Shown here: piece by piece, positions 23,050-34,269 of the stretch
How positions within the stretch are numbered: position 1 is the first letter of the stretch
Layout of the letters: the number at the start of each line of letters is the position of its first letter
From: Anisus vortex
Lineage: Eukaryota; Mollusca; Gastropoda; Planorbidae
Reading direction: 5' to 3'
Assembly: GCA_949126835.1 (NCBI GenBank)
Contig: OX421505.1
Span: 8,927,283-8,991,282, forward strand
Length of the DNA stretch: 64,000 nucleotides
Notes under the pieces: model-generated
Told to the model about the DNA's origin: nothing
The model's input: the letters and a program-made list of their open reading frames with translations, nothing else
Database searches by the model: none
Program-made: the position numbers and the translations under genes

Positions 23050-24235
23050 GTGAATTAAGGCCTATAAAGTAATAACTCATTATTCATGAATTAAGGCCTA
23101 TAAAGTAATAACTCATTATTCATGAATTAAGGCCTATAAAGTAATAACTCATTATTCATGAATTAAGGCCTATAAAGTAATAACTCATTATTCAGGAATT
23201 AAGGCCTATAAAGTAATAACTCATTATTCATGAATTAAGGCCTATAAAGTAAAAACATTATTCATGAATTAAGGCCTATAAAGTAATAACTCATTATTCA
23301 TGAATTAAGGCCTTTAAAGTAATAACTCATTATTCATGAATTAAGGCATATAAAGTAATAACTCATTATTCATGAATTAAGGCCTATAAAGTAATAACTC
23401 ATTATTCGTGAATTAAGGCATATAAAGTAATAACTCATTATTCGTGAATTAAGGCCTATAAAGTAATAGCTCATTATTCATGGATTAAGGCCTATAAAGT
23501 AATAACTCATTATTCATCAATTAAGGCCTATAAAGTAATAACTCATTATTCATCAATTAAGGCCTATAAAGTAATAACTCATTATTCATGAATTAAGGCC
23601 TACAAAGTAATAACTCATTATTCATGAATTAAGGCCTATAAAGTAATAACTCATTATTCATGAATTAAGGCCTTTAAAGTAATAACTCATTATTCATGAA
23701 TTAAGGCCTTTAAAGTAATAACTCATTATTCATGAATTAAGGCCTATAAAGTAATAACTCATTATTCATGAATTAAGGCCTATAAAGTAATAACTCATTA
23801 TTCATGAATTAAGGCCTATAAAGTAATAACTCATAATTCATGGATTAAGGCCTATAAAGTAATAACTCATTATTCGTCAATTAAGGCCTATAAAGTAATA
23901 ACTCATTATTCATCAATTAAGGCCTATAAAGTAATAACTCATTATTCATGAATTAAGGCCTTTAAAGTAATAACTCATTATTCATGAATTAAGGCCTATA
24001 AAGTAATAACTCATTATTCATGAATTAAGGCCTATAAAGTAATAACTCATTATTCATTAATTAAGGCCTATAAGGTAATAACTCATTATTCATCAATTAA
24101 GGCCTATAAAGTAATAACTCATTATTCATGAATTAAGGCCTTTAAAGTAATAACTCATTATTCATTAATTAAGGCCTATAAGGTAATAACTCATTATTCA
24201 TCAATTAAGGCCTATAAAGTAATAACTCATTATTC
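23050..24235. repeat. 36-bp satellite-like array, about 33 copies
   Basis: Unit 'attcatgaattaaggcctat' plus 'aaagtaataactcatt'. Palindromes TTCATGAA and AGGCCT recur in every copy. Higher-order similarity (blocks sharing 'catcaatt', 'cctttaaag' or 'cattaatt' variants in the same order) indicates block duplication of several units. Confidence 0.97.
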
Positions 24236-24294
24236 AGCTATAAAAAAATGACTATTGAATCTTTCAATTATAGTTTGATTAAACACGTCAATGG

Positions 24295-24505
24295 GGACAC
24301 GGTGGTCGTGCTGTCAGTGCGTTCGGCTGGCGTACCGAAGGTCATGGGCTCGAATCGTGGTGCAGACTAGTTGTTGTTTTTTTCCCGGGTCTGGGGGGGG
24401 GGGCGGCTGTGCATAGTGCTGGCCAGACTATCACTGTGGCCACAGAAACTGGTGAACGCTGCGTCACCGGCCCTATGGATCAATTTGGTCCAACGGGTAC
24501 TTTAC
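24295..24505 (+). mobile_element. tRNA-derived SINE with intact head
   Basis: Head 'cggtggtcgtgctgtcagtg' to 'gggctcgaatcgtgg' gives tRNA-like A and B boxes. The body 'ggcggctgtgcatagtgctg' follows after a G-rich stretch, ending 'acgggtactttactt' plus a T run. Confidence 0.85.
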
Positions 24506-25109
24506 TTTTTTTTTATACACGTAAATAAAGCGGACGTATTGTTTTTATATTAGCCATTTTTTCTGAGTTTTTAAAACTCTTTTTGTGCGAGTTTTGGCTT
24601 TTCTGTGCTAACAATATATTTTTGTTGCATATTGTTCTCATTTAAGTGGCTGAAAGTGAAGTAGCTAAACGTATTTTGTATTCACAATAAAGATATCATT
24701 TGTCTTCTGGTCAAAAACGCTTTAGTATTCTGTCTCTCTATATATGTATTTATATGACTATAGATCTTACTCTATATATATTATTATTTCTATATATCAG
24801 TTTTTGTTTTTATATCTATTTCTTTATCGTATTATCTATATATCTATTTATTCTATAACCCCACGTATCTATATATCTTACAATATATCTGTGTATCTAT
24901 TTATCTTACTATTTTGCTATTTTGCTATATATCTATGTATTTGTTCTTTCCTTGGTCAGTTGGGTAGTGGAAGATAAGAGAAGAGTGCAAATTGGGCTCA
25001 AATTCAAGCCAGATCGAATATGTTCAAGACAATAATAACGGCGGTATGGCATTATGCTGGCTACATAATCTTCTTGTACATAGTAGTACACAAAAAATTG
25101 GTCAGCGCT
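24506..25109. other. AT-rich spacer with TATCTA-rich low complexity
   Basis: A pyrimidine-rich 'tatatctattta' segment at 24720-24930 yields a spurious ORF. A weak SINE-like trace may be present near 25030-25120. Confidence 0.5.
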
Positions 25110-25460
25110 GATTTACTGGCATATGTGTCTTCTCATGAAACAACGATTCCTTTTGACAAGCGTCTGAAAAATACAAAGGCAGATCTTTATTACTAGCGAA
25201 TATTCACAACTGACAAGAATAACACCAATAGTTAAATCACTAAACTTAGAAACACTAGAGGACAAAAGGGCAAAGAATAAAGTAGTAATAATACATAAGG
25301 CATTATATTCTAACATAGAAAAACAGTACAACAGCAGTTTATTACAATGCTCGAATATACATGAGGATAAATAAACAGTCTTCTTGGCATTGAATGGGTT
25401 GCCTTCATAAGCCACGAAAACCAAGAAATTAACATCATTTAAAACACTAAACATATAAGA
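25110..25460 (+). mobile_element. LINE (family A) C-terminal/3' region
   Basis: Shares with 31125 the order 'attactagcgaatattcaca', 'aacactagaggacaaaaggg', 'gtaataatacataaggcatt' and 'cattgaatgggttgcctt'. Frame broken. Confidence 0.8.
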
Positions 25461-25469
25461 TACTATACC

Positions 25470-25730
25470 ATATAGTAAGTAAGTAAAGTACCCTTCGGAC
25501 CAAACTTATCAAAGGGCTAGTGAAGCAGCGTTCAACAGTTTCTGTGGCCTCAGCATACGAGGGGATGTGTGGCCATCACAATGCCCAGCCGCCTTTACTT
25601 TACCCCAACTAGTGTAAGGTACCCATCAGAGGCTGGGTAGACTTAGGGAAAAAATCCTAGCCTGCACCAGGATTCGAACTCAGAACCTTCGGATCGCCAG
25701 TCGAACGCGCTCTGCCATCGAGCCCCACAA
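25470..25730 (-). mobile_element. tRNA-derived SINE
   Basis: Inverted, nearly full copy. 'gtacccttcggaccaaac' at the left, 'ccatcagaggctgggtag' in the middle, and antisense B box 'ggattcgaactcagaacctt' at the right. Confidence 0.85.
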
Positions 25731-25734
25731 ACAT

Positions 25735-26075
25735 ATAAGATACGATAACATATAGATAACATATAGATAACATTTAGATAACATATAGATAACATATAGA
25801 TAACATATAGACTCGTAAGAAATTCTAACTTCATTTATAGCTGAATGTGCAGATAATATGTATTGATGTATGTGTGTGTTAGTGGAAGTGCGTCTTCTTT
25901 TGTTGATAAAGCTTCTTTCATTTGTTTGGATGTTTGAACATCACATAAATTTTTTTTTGTAGAAAAAGCCTCTTTCATTTGTTTGGATGTTTGGACATTA
26001 CAAACATTTTTTTGGTTGATAAAGCTTCTTTCATTTGTTTGGATGTTTGGACATCAGATACATTTCATATTTAGT
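25735..26075. repeat. Two short tandem arrays (13 bp and about 60 bp)
   Basis: 25735-25812 repeats 'gataacatata'. 25905-26075 has three copies of a unit with 'ctttcatttgtttggatgtt'. Confidence 0.8.
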
Positions 26076-26134
26076 TTCGTTGATGTTATGGTAGTAGATA
26101 CACAATTATTCATTACTTGGTTTCTTAAACATAT

Positions 26135-26820
26135 TTTCATCATCATCATCATCAATCCCTTGACCGTTGTGGTCATTGGGGAGAGCAAATGGACACCTCA
26201 GCAGTCATCTTTCTCGATTTTTTGCCTGTTTTGAGCGGTTGTCAATAGTTGGGTCAACTGCAGCCCTGTCCAATATTTTATGATTTTGAACCAGCTTCTC
26301 CACTGAACGGCCTCTCCGACGTCCACCTTCTACAGTGCCCTGGAGGATTAATTTTGGAAGGTTATTATGCCGCAACACATGACCGAGCCATGTCAGTTTG
26401 CGCCGTTTGATTGTTGTCATGTTTTCTTGAGGGCCTGCAATTGAGGATATTCTGTCCCACACATATTTTAATTCCGTTGCAGCTTTTTATGTCATCCACG
26501 CAGGATCGTTTCCATGCGGTCTTAGGACTATTAATCCATCTCTTTCCCTTAGAGTGTTCCATTGCAAAGCATGTCCTGTCATGTCCTGTTGTGTTTTTTT
26601 GTTCGTAGGGTTTGTTCTATCCATCGCCACTTTCGCCTGGCGATCTGCTTGTTCAAGGATGTCCTGGTTTGTTTTCCGCCACAAGTCGGTGTTCTTGAGA
26701 CTTTTCTGTCCACCGAGTTGTTAGTATGTGTTAGTATGTTGCGGAGGCAGCCGTTGAGAAAGGCTCGGAGCTTGTTGTTCAAAGTGTTGGTGACTGTCCA
26801 GGTCTCTGAGCCCTAGAAAA
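26135..26820 (-). mobile_element. RTE-type LINE ORF2 C-terminal remnant
   Basis: Antisense translation gives RRKWRWIEQTLR and KRRKLTWLGHVLRHNNLPK followed by GRRRGR, typical of the region after the RT domain in RTE-like elements. A (GAT)n tail lies at 26138-26152, consistent with the short tandem 3' tails of RTE elements. Frames are broken. Confidence 0.7.
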
Positions 26821-26959
26821 GCACTGGCTTTACGTTGGTGTTAGAGATTCGTATATTGTTATTTTTACAAGGAAGATATCTGTTTTTAAAAAAAAAATGT
26901 CGGCAGCAGATGTAAATCAATGACAAGACATGAGAAAAAAAGAACACTAATTTATTAGT

Positions 26960-27482
26960 TTTGTAACAAATTTAATTTGATAAAAGGGTTTTATAGTAAA
27001 ATTTAATTTGATAAAAGGGTTTTAGAGCAAAATTTAATTTGATAAAAGGTTTTTTTAGTAACATTTAATTTTGATAAAAGGGTTTTGTAGTAAAATTAAA
27101 TTTGATAAAAGGGTTTTATAGTAAAATTAAATTTGATAAAAGTTTTTTTTTAGTAAAATTTAATTTTGATAAAAAGGTTTTATAGTAAAATTTAATTTTG
27201 ATAAAAGGGTTTTATAGTAAAATTTAATTTTTATAAAAGGGTTTTATAGTAAAATTTAATTTTTATAAAAGGGTTTAATAGTAAAATTTAATTTTGATCA
27301 AAGGGTTTTATAGTAAAATTTAATTTTTATAAAAGGGTTTTATAGTAAAATTTAATTTTGATCAAAGGGTTTTATAGTACAATTTAATTTTGATCAAAGG
27401 GTTTTATAGTAAAATTTAATTTTGATCAAAGGGTTTTATAGTAAAATTTAATTTTGATCAAAGGGTTTTATAGTAAAATTTC
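26960..27482. repeat. 31-32-bp AT-rich tandem repeat, about 16 copies
   Basis: Unit 'tagtaaaatttaattttgat' plus 'aaaagggtttta', with 'gatcaaag' variants towards the right end. Confidence 0.95.
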
Positions 27483-28639
27483 CTTGAATAAGAAATGCTT
27501 GGTAAGCATCTAATCTTAAATTGTACAGACGTTCCTACTCTAACGAAGATTAGTGCGTCCTACGCTTATACATTGCTTGAAGTCTCGAATTCCATTGTGA
27601 TTAGGGATTTGACTAGAATGCTGGTATCATGTTATAATCTATTTTTATTCCTGGTCTATTGGCTAAAAATAAAACCAGGAAATTATTAAGACCTGCTTAT
27701 TTTTGTTATACTTAGATTTCTTGAATGTTTTAAGGTATGTACGGTTATTCTTTAAATGTTTCGTTTAACTTCGTGGAATATTTTTGTCTTGATAATTGTT
27801 GGGGCTACTAGCTACAAGTGTGTACGTTTGCTCGACTAGACTGGATCATCATCATCATCAGGTGCCAGGTCTGGAATCAGCAATCATGACTGTCCATTTC
27901 TCTCGGTTGTTATCTTGTTTCAATGAAGTCGTTATTGTTTGTTGCCCATTCGTCCAGGCTTTCCACGTATGTTATTCTTTGTCTTCCTCTGTATCTCCTA
28001 CCAGATATCTTCCCACACAAAACTAGTCTTTCTATTCCATTTTTCCTTAAAAAAAGAACATATAAGCTCTATAACTATAAATAGAGCAAGCTGTCCATCC
28101 TATTATAGTCTTTGCTAGAACCCAACTTTCCCAGAGTAGCTCAGTGCTTGGAAACAGTTTTCTTCATTTCACCATATGTGGAATTCGATACAAGACATAG
28201 CCGTTAGTGTGCTGAAATTTTATTGCAATGAATTGAGTAAAGCTTTATATCACAAGCACTTTAGTTGAGCAACACTGAAAGGTTTGGTGGGCCAATGAAT
28301 TGAGTAAAGCTTTCATCAGAAGCTCTTTGGTGGAGCAACACTGAAAGGTTTGGTGGGCCGAGGTGTTGTCCACCTTTGTTATCATGTCATTGAGATTTAG
28401 AGTCCCCACTTCATTCAATTGTATGACTGTTTTTGATATCTCATGTCCATACAGGAAATACATTAAGCAATATGGCACTGATATTTTTTTTTTCTGGCTT
28501 GCCCCATAAAATGGATATAAAGGATTTGTCTTTATATTTTGTTGAATGTACTTATTATTTCTAGAGGCTTTAAGATTGGGCTGCTAAATAATCCTTCTTC
28601 TAAATGAATTTTTTTAACACAATGAAATTATAAGGGGAC
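27483..28639. other. Spacer with LINE traces
   Basis: 27523-27570 looks like an inverted family A tail ('gattagtgcgtcctacgctt'). 27845-28030 begins with (ATC)n and may be an RTE-like 3' UTR. 28060-28118 is a half-copy of the AAAGACTATAATAAG MITE. 28245-28360 has a 60-bp direct duplication containing 'gcaacactgaaaggtttggt'. Confidence 0.45.
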
Positions 28640-28900
28640 TTCTTGAGGGGACTAATGAGTATGTCTGGGACAGAATATCCTCAATTATTGTGGGCATTCA
28701 AGAAACCACCATGGCAACAAACAAGCGGCGCAAGCTGACATTGTTCGGTCATGTGTTGCGGTATGATAACCTGCCAAAAAATCATCCTCCAAGGCACTGT
28801 AGAAGATGGACGTCGGAGAGGCCGTCAGCGGAAATGCTGGTTCGACAATATAATATGGGTTTCGGAAACGCTATCCTGCAGCTAAGTAAGTTGGTGGGTT
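28640..28900 (+). mobile_element. RTE-type LINE fragment
   Basis: Encodes VWDRISSI and KRRKLTLFGHVLRYDNLPK, the same family as 26135 but on the opposite strand. Truncated both sides. Confidence 0.7.
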
Positions 28901-28993
28901 CGTTTTATGGATGTTAATACCGTTATTTTCTTAAAACCGGTTTTCGGTTCTATATATCCGCCCCCACCCCACCGGTAGCGCGATGTCGTAGGT

Positions 28994-29199
28994 CAAGGGT
29001 CGGCAACCTTTTGATAATAATGTGCCCAAGTAGGATTTTTAATTCATTCAGAGTGCCAAAAGCCTAAAATGTATCCTGTTCTAGCACTCCATTTCTTTTA
29101 GAAAAGACTTTAGTTGCCATTTTGGAGAGCTTCCGCATGCCAGTGAAAATCGCCCTGCGTGCCAAGTCTGGCACGCGTTCCGTAGGTTCTCGACCTCTG
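28994..29199. mobile_element. hAT MITE, 206 bp
   Basis: Ends CAAGGGTCGGCAACCT and inverted CAGAGGTCGAGAACC, with GGCACGC just inside the right end. Flanking 'tcgta' on both sides is a decayed target duplication. Confidence 0.7.
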
Positions 29200-29461
29200 T
29201 CGTATGATATAGAAGTAAAAATAAACATTTTTTTTTTTAATCGAATCTTTAGGTCTCAATTCAGCATAGTTTGATAGACCTGTCATATTTTCTATAAAAT
29301 GTATTAGATTGTTAAGAATGTTTTAAAGGTTGAGGTTCCGAAAAATGATTTAGAACCACTTTTAAATGTAGACTTCAATTAATAGTAGGCCTACCGTTGT
29401 TAAACGTGATGTTAGAATAATAAGCGGTAGTTTAGAAATGTTGAGGGTGTCTCTTAGTCTA

Positions 29462-29610
29462 CACAGCTCTGATGGGTTAGCTGACATTTAGTTGGGGTTA
29501 AGTACAGGCGACTGGGCATTGTGCTGGCTACGCAATCCCCTAGTATGTCGTGGCCACAGAAACTGGTGAACGCTGCTTCCCCGTGTCCTATGATCAGTTT
29601 GGTCCGACGG
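29462..29610 (+). mobile_element. SINE body, 5' truncated
   Basis: 'gggcattgtgctggctacgc' to 'ggtccgacgggtactttact', joined directly to a decamer array. Confidence 0.8.
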
Positions 29611-29795
29611 GTACTTTACTTGACTTTACTTGACTTTACTTGACTTTACTCGACTTTACTTGACTTTACTTGACTTTACTTGACTTTACTTGACTTTACT
29701 TGACTTTACTTGACTTTACTTGACTTTACTTGACTTTACTTGACATTAGGCTACTTGACTTTACTTGACTTGACTTTACTTGACTTTACTTACTT
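29604..29795. repeat. 10-bp tandem repeat grown from a SINE tail
   Basis: About 18 copies of 'tgactttact'. The first copy is the SINE terminus 'gtactttact', so the array expanded from the SINE 3' end. Confidence 0.9.
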
Positions 29796-30489
29796 ATACA
29801 TGTTTTGTTAATGCGTTCTGATTTCCTAGTTATTTCCAAATGTTTCTCTTCCCGTTTTATCAAACAAGCGCTGAAAATGACAGGTAGTTGTAGAACGAAC
29901 CGAAACTTTACCGAGGGCATTATTGCGCATTGTAGGGCCTATGTTTGTTTATGTGTGTCAGTGTGTTTGTGTGTTTACCTTCAGTTGAAGGTCAGGGTGC
30001 GGTTTGAAATATTTATATTTGTATTAAAAATCCAGGTCAACCATGTCTCATGCCATTGATGTGTAGAGATTTGAGGTAGAGGAAAAGAGGTATTGACCGA
30101 GGGAAGAGAAAGAGAGAGAGAGAGAGATTGAGAGAAACAGAGAGAGAATCGGATAAGGAGACCTATCACACACTACCCCGCCACCAACCCCGCGCGGTGC
30201 ACTGTACTTATAAACATGTATTGATAACAGCTACATGCTTGCGTATTAGGTCAGAGTTCACATGCCCGTTTTTGCTTATGTGTGTCAACAGGTAATTATT
30301 AAACTAGTAGACGGTGTGAAAATGTGGAAGAGGGAGTGTCGAAAGGTGACGTAACCTGTCAGGTTGTCGAAAAGACCCGCAAGACAGGTGATGACAGAAG
30401 GATTTAATGACTTATGACCTCCAGACAGACAGGTGGTGATGTACCCATGGGACTCGCCGCTGGCGAAGTGTGAAGACCACCAGTACGCT
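29796..30489. other. Spacer, nothing firm
   Basis: A short (GA)n run at 30105-30150. No convincing ORF. Confidence 0.5.
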
Positions 30490-30960
30490 TGCATCCAGAT
30501 TAGACCGATGGGCTAACGCATAAGGGCCAGGGCCCGCTGGGCGTCCTAGAGCCGTCGCTATCCCTTACATCCAAGAGATCCGAGGCTTCGTTAAGGAGGA
30601 AGCAATGTGCACAGCGTTCCGGCATCAACCCCGTCCTGGTGCCTAAATGCCCAAACCTGTAGTAGAAAATTTGCGATACCGGGCGACATTGCAGGTAGGG
30701 TGGTAGTCTTACCAATGCCCGGAGGACCAGATAGTAAGGCTGCCCTGTTCCCTGCACCGTCACCTTTGCTGAAAAAGCATATGATCGAGCAACCACAATA
30801 ATGGACCGAGGGGAATTCCGCTGGTGGGGAGTCAATTGTGGTGCGTGTTACTGCGGAGACCTACCCAATGTCACCCGACACACTTTATCGGCATGCCTCG
30901 GGGTTGCTAGTCTCGGACAGGATCTTGGTGCCCCCCCCCCCTCTTAATCCAACTCGTTAT
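30490..30960. other. GC-rich block of unknown origin
   Basis: Markedly GC-richer than its neighbours, with overlapping frames on both strands (111 codons antisense at 30500-30835, 64 sense at 30607-30801), none with a domain I recognise. It could be a 5' piece of a retrotransposon or an old exon. Confidence 0.35.
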
Positions 30961-31124
30961 GTCCTGGACTCAAGAGTCGGAAGGCTGCTCAGGTTTGTTT
31001 GTTTTTTTTATACACACTTATAAATTGGAAACACAAAAACCCCTAGGCGTTGACTTCCATACAGCAAGATGGTGACAGAAAGCGACATTATTGTTAACAA
31101 TTATAACACATTTAAATAAAGAGC

Positions 31125-31555
31125 TGCAAGGTTCATTACTAGCGAATATTTACAACTGACAAGAGTTTCACCAATAGACAAATCACTAAATCTAGAAACA
31201 CTAGAGGGACAGAAGGGCGAAGAGTAAAGTTGTAATAATACATAAGGCATTAAACTCTAATTTACAAATACAACACATTAACAGCCTGATGCAATGCTCA
31301 GATAAACATAAAGACAAAAACACTTTCCTTATCACTTATGCGAGAACAAATGCATATAAGTACTCTTTCTTCCCGAGTGGCATTCGGGCATGGAATGGGT
31401 TGCCTGAACATACCAGGAAAACAAGTACCTTAACATCATTTAATATACTAATAAAAATGCAAGAATAGACTCGAACCACGGATGAACGTAGGACGCAATA
31501 ATCTTCTTTATAGAATGTGCGTCTGTAATATATAAGATAAGAGAAATCTGTGGAG
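31125..31555 (+). mobile_element. LINE (family A) C-terminal and 3' end, most complete
   Basis: Encodes RAARFITSEYLQLTRVSP and then, after stops, LPSGIRAWNGLPEHTRK followed by the tail 'cttctttatagaatgtgcg' and 'atataagataagag'. It defines the family A 3' half. It is about 550 bp upstream of gene 2. Confidence 0.85.
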
Positions 31556-32100
31556 CGTCCGTCATAAGGCTCACTCATAACTATATGTTTACTTTAAAAT
31601 TGTTCTCCGTATAATGTTGTTTAAATGTATGCAACTAAATTTTATTCTCAACAGGTATCCCTTGTGTCTGTAGATTCATTCGTCAAGAGCTCGAACAGTC
31701 AAAACAACAGCAACAATGGAAATAGAAGCTGAAAATTTACATTACGCTACGCCAAAATATAATAGCCAACTAAACAGTGGAACAAGCTAAGAAGCCAAAA
31801 ATATTATACAAAGAAAATCTATGTCGCATCGCTCGGGGAAAAAAAATTAGCGACATGGTGAAGTTTAAGCTGAATTTCTGGGAAGCTTACTCCAAGACCT
31901 TTTCCTTGTCCTAGAGTTGGAATGATAACTTTTGAGTCCAATTAATCGATCTGGCTTCTTTTTTGTTGGCGTATGAAATGTTAAACAACTTTTCCCGCTA
32001 CTTTCACCCGCGGATTAAGCCAAATATATAACTGTTCAACAAAACAGTATAAAGGATTGAGCTACAAATAAAATGTGTCAAACATCTAGATGATTAAACA
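31556..32100 (+). other. Upstream region of gene 2
   Basis: AT-rich. A splice-acceptor-like 'tattctcaacag' at about 31640-31654 could belong to a 5' UTR intron. No TATA box can be defended. The start codon context is 'aacaATGc' with A at -3. Confidence 0.3.
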
Positions 32101-33969
32101 ATGCCTGATCAATGGCAAATGTGGTTGCGTCATCTTGTTTTCATGAGTTACCTTCTCTTCGGGGATTCCTCTTCACAGCTGTTGTGTCCCCTTGACGGCC
32201 TTTCCGATTACGTCACAGCTGTCTGCTTTGGGCATCTTCAGTCTCATAGGTACATTTTGTTTTTAAATAGCTTTTGTCTTTCTTTGATATTAATGTCTTA
32301 TTAAAAATTGTACATATTATGTTGTTTATTTTCCAATGATATTACATTCAATGGTGTCTTATTATTTATTTCCAGCCCATTGGTAAACTGGACATTAAGT
32401 GCGCCTGGACAAGGTGATAACTTGGAAGGACAGATAACTTGTCACACACTCCATGAACGATGCACCCAAAGCGTAAGGGAAGGTCTGGAGGCCTCTGTGA
32501 CTGCGTCCGGGAAGGCATTTATCAGCGTCGCCACCTTCCGGAAACTGGACGGGCAAGAGCGTAGATATGTGACCTGTTCAGCATGGAGCGATGTAGGCGA
32601 CAACTCGGCGCCCGGTACAATTCTATGCGATACAGCTGTCCCTAATGAGTGGAAAATTGAGCGGTGCGCGGACATGCTTCCCACGGAACCCAGCTCCGGT
32701 ATGCTGTGTGATAGGACCGGAACCTACTGCGGAATCTATGAAAGGACTGGAAACAGAGCGACAAGATCCACCAATTCGACCAGGGGCGACGCCCGCAACG
32801 CTGGGGATGCAGGAGCAGTTGTCCTGAAATCGGTCTGCAAATCGGAACTGACGTCACGAAGATTCAAACGCTACGCGCTCGGCACAAACACGGGAAAACC
32901 CGCCAGGCGCGTAGAAATCCACGGACGTATTAAAAGAAGCGCCGAAACTGATAATTGCACACCAGTGATCAGAGTATTTCCCAGCAAGAAAATAGTTCAG
33001 ATCTGCTACGAGGTGACCGAAAGAGATGTGGAAATTAAATGCCAAAATCCGAAAACCAACGCGGATCTGAACTTTACCTGTTACATGAATGTTAACATCA
33101 GCACCAACATTTCCTTCCAATTTGACCACAATGTCAAGACTAGCTATTATGACAAATTATCCTGCCATTGTTTTGTAGACCAGACATCGGAATGCAAAAA
33201 ATCTCATACTTATGTGGGCTTTACATTTTCTTATAGAAACCAAACGTGTAAATCTTCTGAAGATGAGAGCACCAACACCTTCAGCTTGTTCTACATCTTC
33301 GCTGGCGTCCTGTCGGTTTACTGCTTCATTTTCGTCTCCGCAACGTGCGCTTTTATCTGTAAGCACGGGGCCGGGCTTTACTCGTACTACTACTTGGACC
33401 TGTATCGGAAAATGAAAATGGAGCTCACCCACCAGAACAATCCCCCGCTCCCCCCGCCGCGCCTCCCGCCTCGACGCCTCACCGCCTGCTCGGTCAACGC
33501 CGAAAGGAACGCGCCCGGCGTCGCCGTGCGCGACGAGTCGACGGGATGCTCGGACGATCACGCGGATAACGAGCCGCTGTTCGCGACCCACTCTCATTTG
33601 CAGAGATTGCGTTCCGGGCAAGTTCCCCTGCCACCCGCGCCGCAAGTGGGCGACAGCGGCGAGCTTTTGGACGACGGTGGCTACCTCGTCCCGAAGTCCT
33701 TGTCCTTGCCATGTCACAGAACTGGCGCTGCGGCGTCCAGCCTCCATAACTCAACGCCAAGACGCCTACACTCGTTTAAGAAAACGTGGCCCAGAATTAC
33801 CGGAAACGGCTTGCCGCCTCCTCTCCCTTGCAAACGCCAAGACGGAAACAATGTCGTCTCCGAATTAAAGTGCGCCCTCTACCATAGCTCTGATAGCGTG
33901 TCGTCTGCGAGCAGCAGCCTGGATTCTGATGGCAGCCTTTCGATCCACTCAGTTGATGATTACACTTAG
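32101..33969 (+). CDS. Gene 2: type I single-pass receptor, paralogue of gene 1 (580 aa)
   Basis: Join 32101..32249 and 32376..33969. Exon 1 encodes a signal peptide (cut near residue 25) and C29/C42 with the same 12-residue spacing as gene 1, and ends 'catag|gtacat'. The 126-bp phase-2 intron ends 'atttccag'. The split codon gives S50, followed by PLVNW where gene 1 has FIEW. The first ectodomain module aligns with gene 1 (C-x6-C, then ATF and VTC..W). The middle holds an RGD (186-188) and basic sites RFKR and RIKR (to R237). The membrane-proximal module has C272, C285, C313, C315, C323, the gene 1 order. The helix is about 352-377, then FICKHG..LYSYYY. The tail has PLPPPRLPPRR (SH3-type) and GGYLVP (Y486). 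It lacks gene 1's middle Ig-like modules. The ligand is unknown. Confidence 0.87.
32250..32375 (+). other. Intron 1 of gene 2 (126 bp, phase 2)
   Basis: GTACAT donor and TTATTTATTTCCAG acceptor. The open frame of exon 2 runs back into the intron, so a start inside it (32308) would be wrong: it would replace the signal peptide with intron codons. Confidence 0.85.
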
Positions 33970-33987
33970 AGGTTCTCAAATGAACCG

Positions 33988-33993
33988 AATAAA
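33988..33993 (+). terminator. Candidate polyadenylation signal of gene 2
   Basis: AATAAA only 19 bases after the stop. A second AATAAA at 34350-34355 is a plausible alternative with a more usual 3' UTR length. Confidence 0.35.
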
Positions 33994-34269
33994 CAGCGCC
34001 AAGCTTTTTTTGCATAGAACGTAACATTGAACACTTCGCCAAGGTCCGTTCACATTAGACTAACCCATTCTTTCATACAACGTCATAATTCTTTTTTCTT
34101 TTGAATAATTGTTGCTTTTCAAAAAGACAACTTGGCTCATTGTTTAGCGTTGAAACCGCCATACGTATGTGTTCTGTACTAAAAGCAGGGGGGACATAAC
34201 CTCATTCTAAGTGTACATGAATTGTCATGTACACTTTTCATTTAAACTTATGGCCACAATTTTACTATA

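Noticed and set aside
32308..32375. Start codon at 32308 for gene 2
   Set aside because: These codons are intron sequence. Exon 1 at 32101 plus the consensus donor and acceptor gives a proper signal peptide and matches gene 1.
33157..33747. Antisense 196-codon ORF within gene 2
   Set aside because: Shadow frame of the GC-rich tail, arginine-rich and without motifs.
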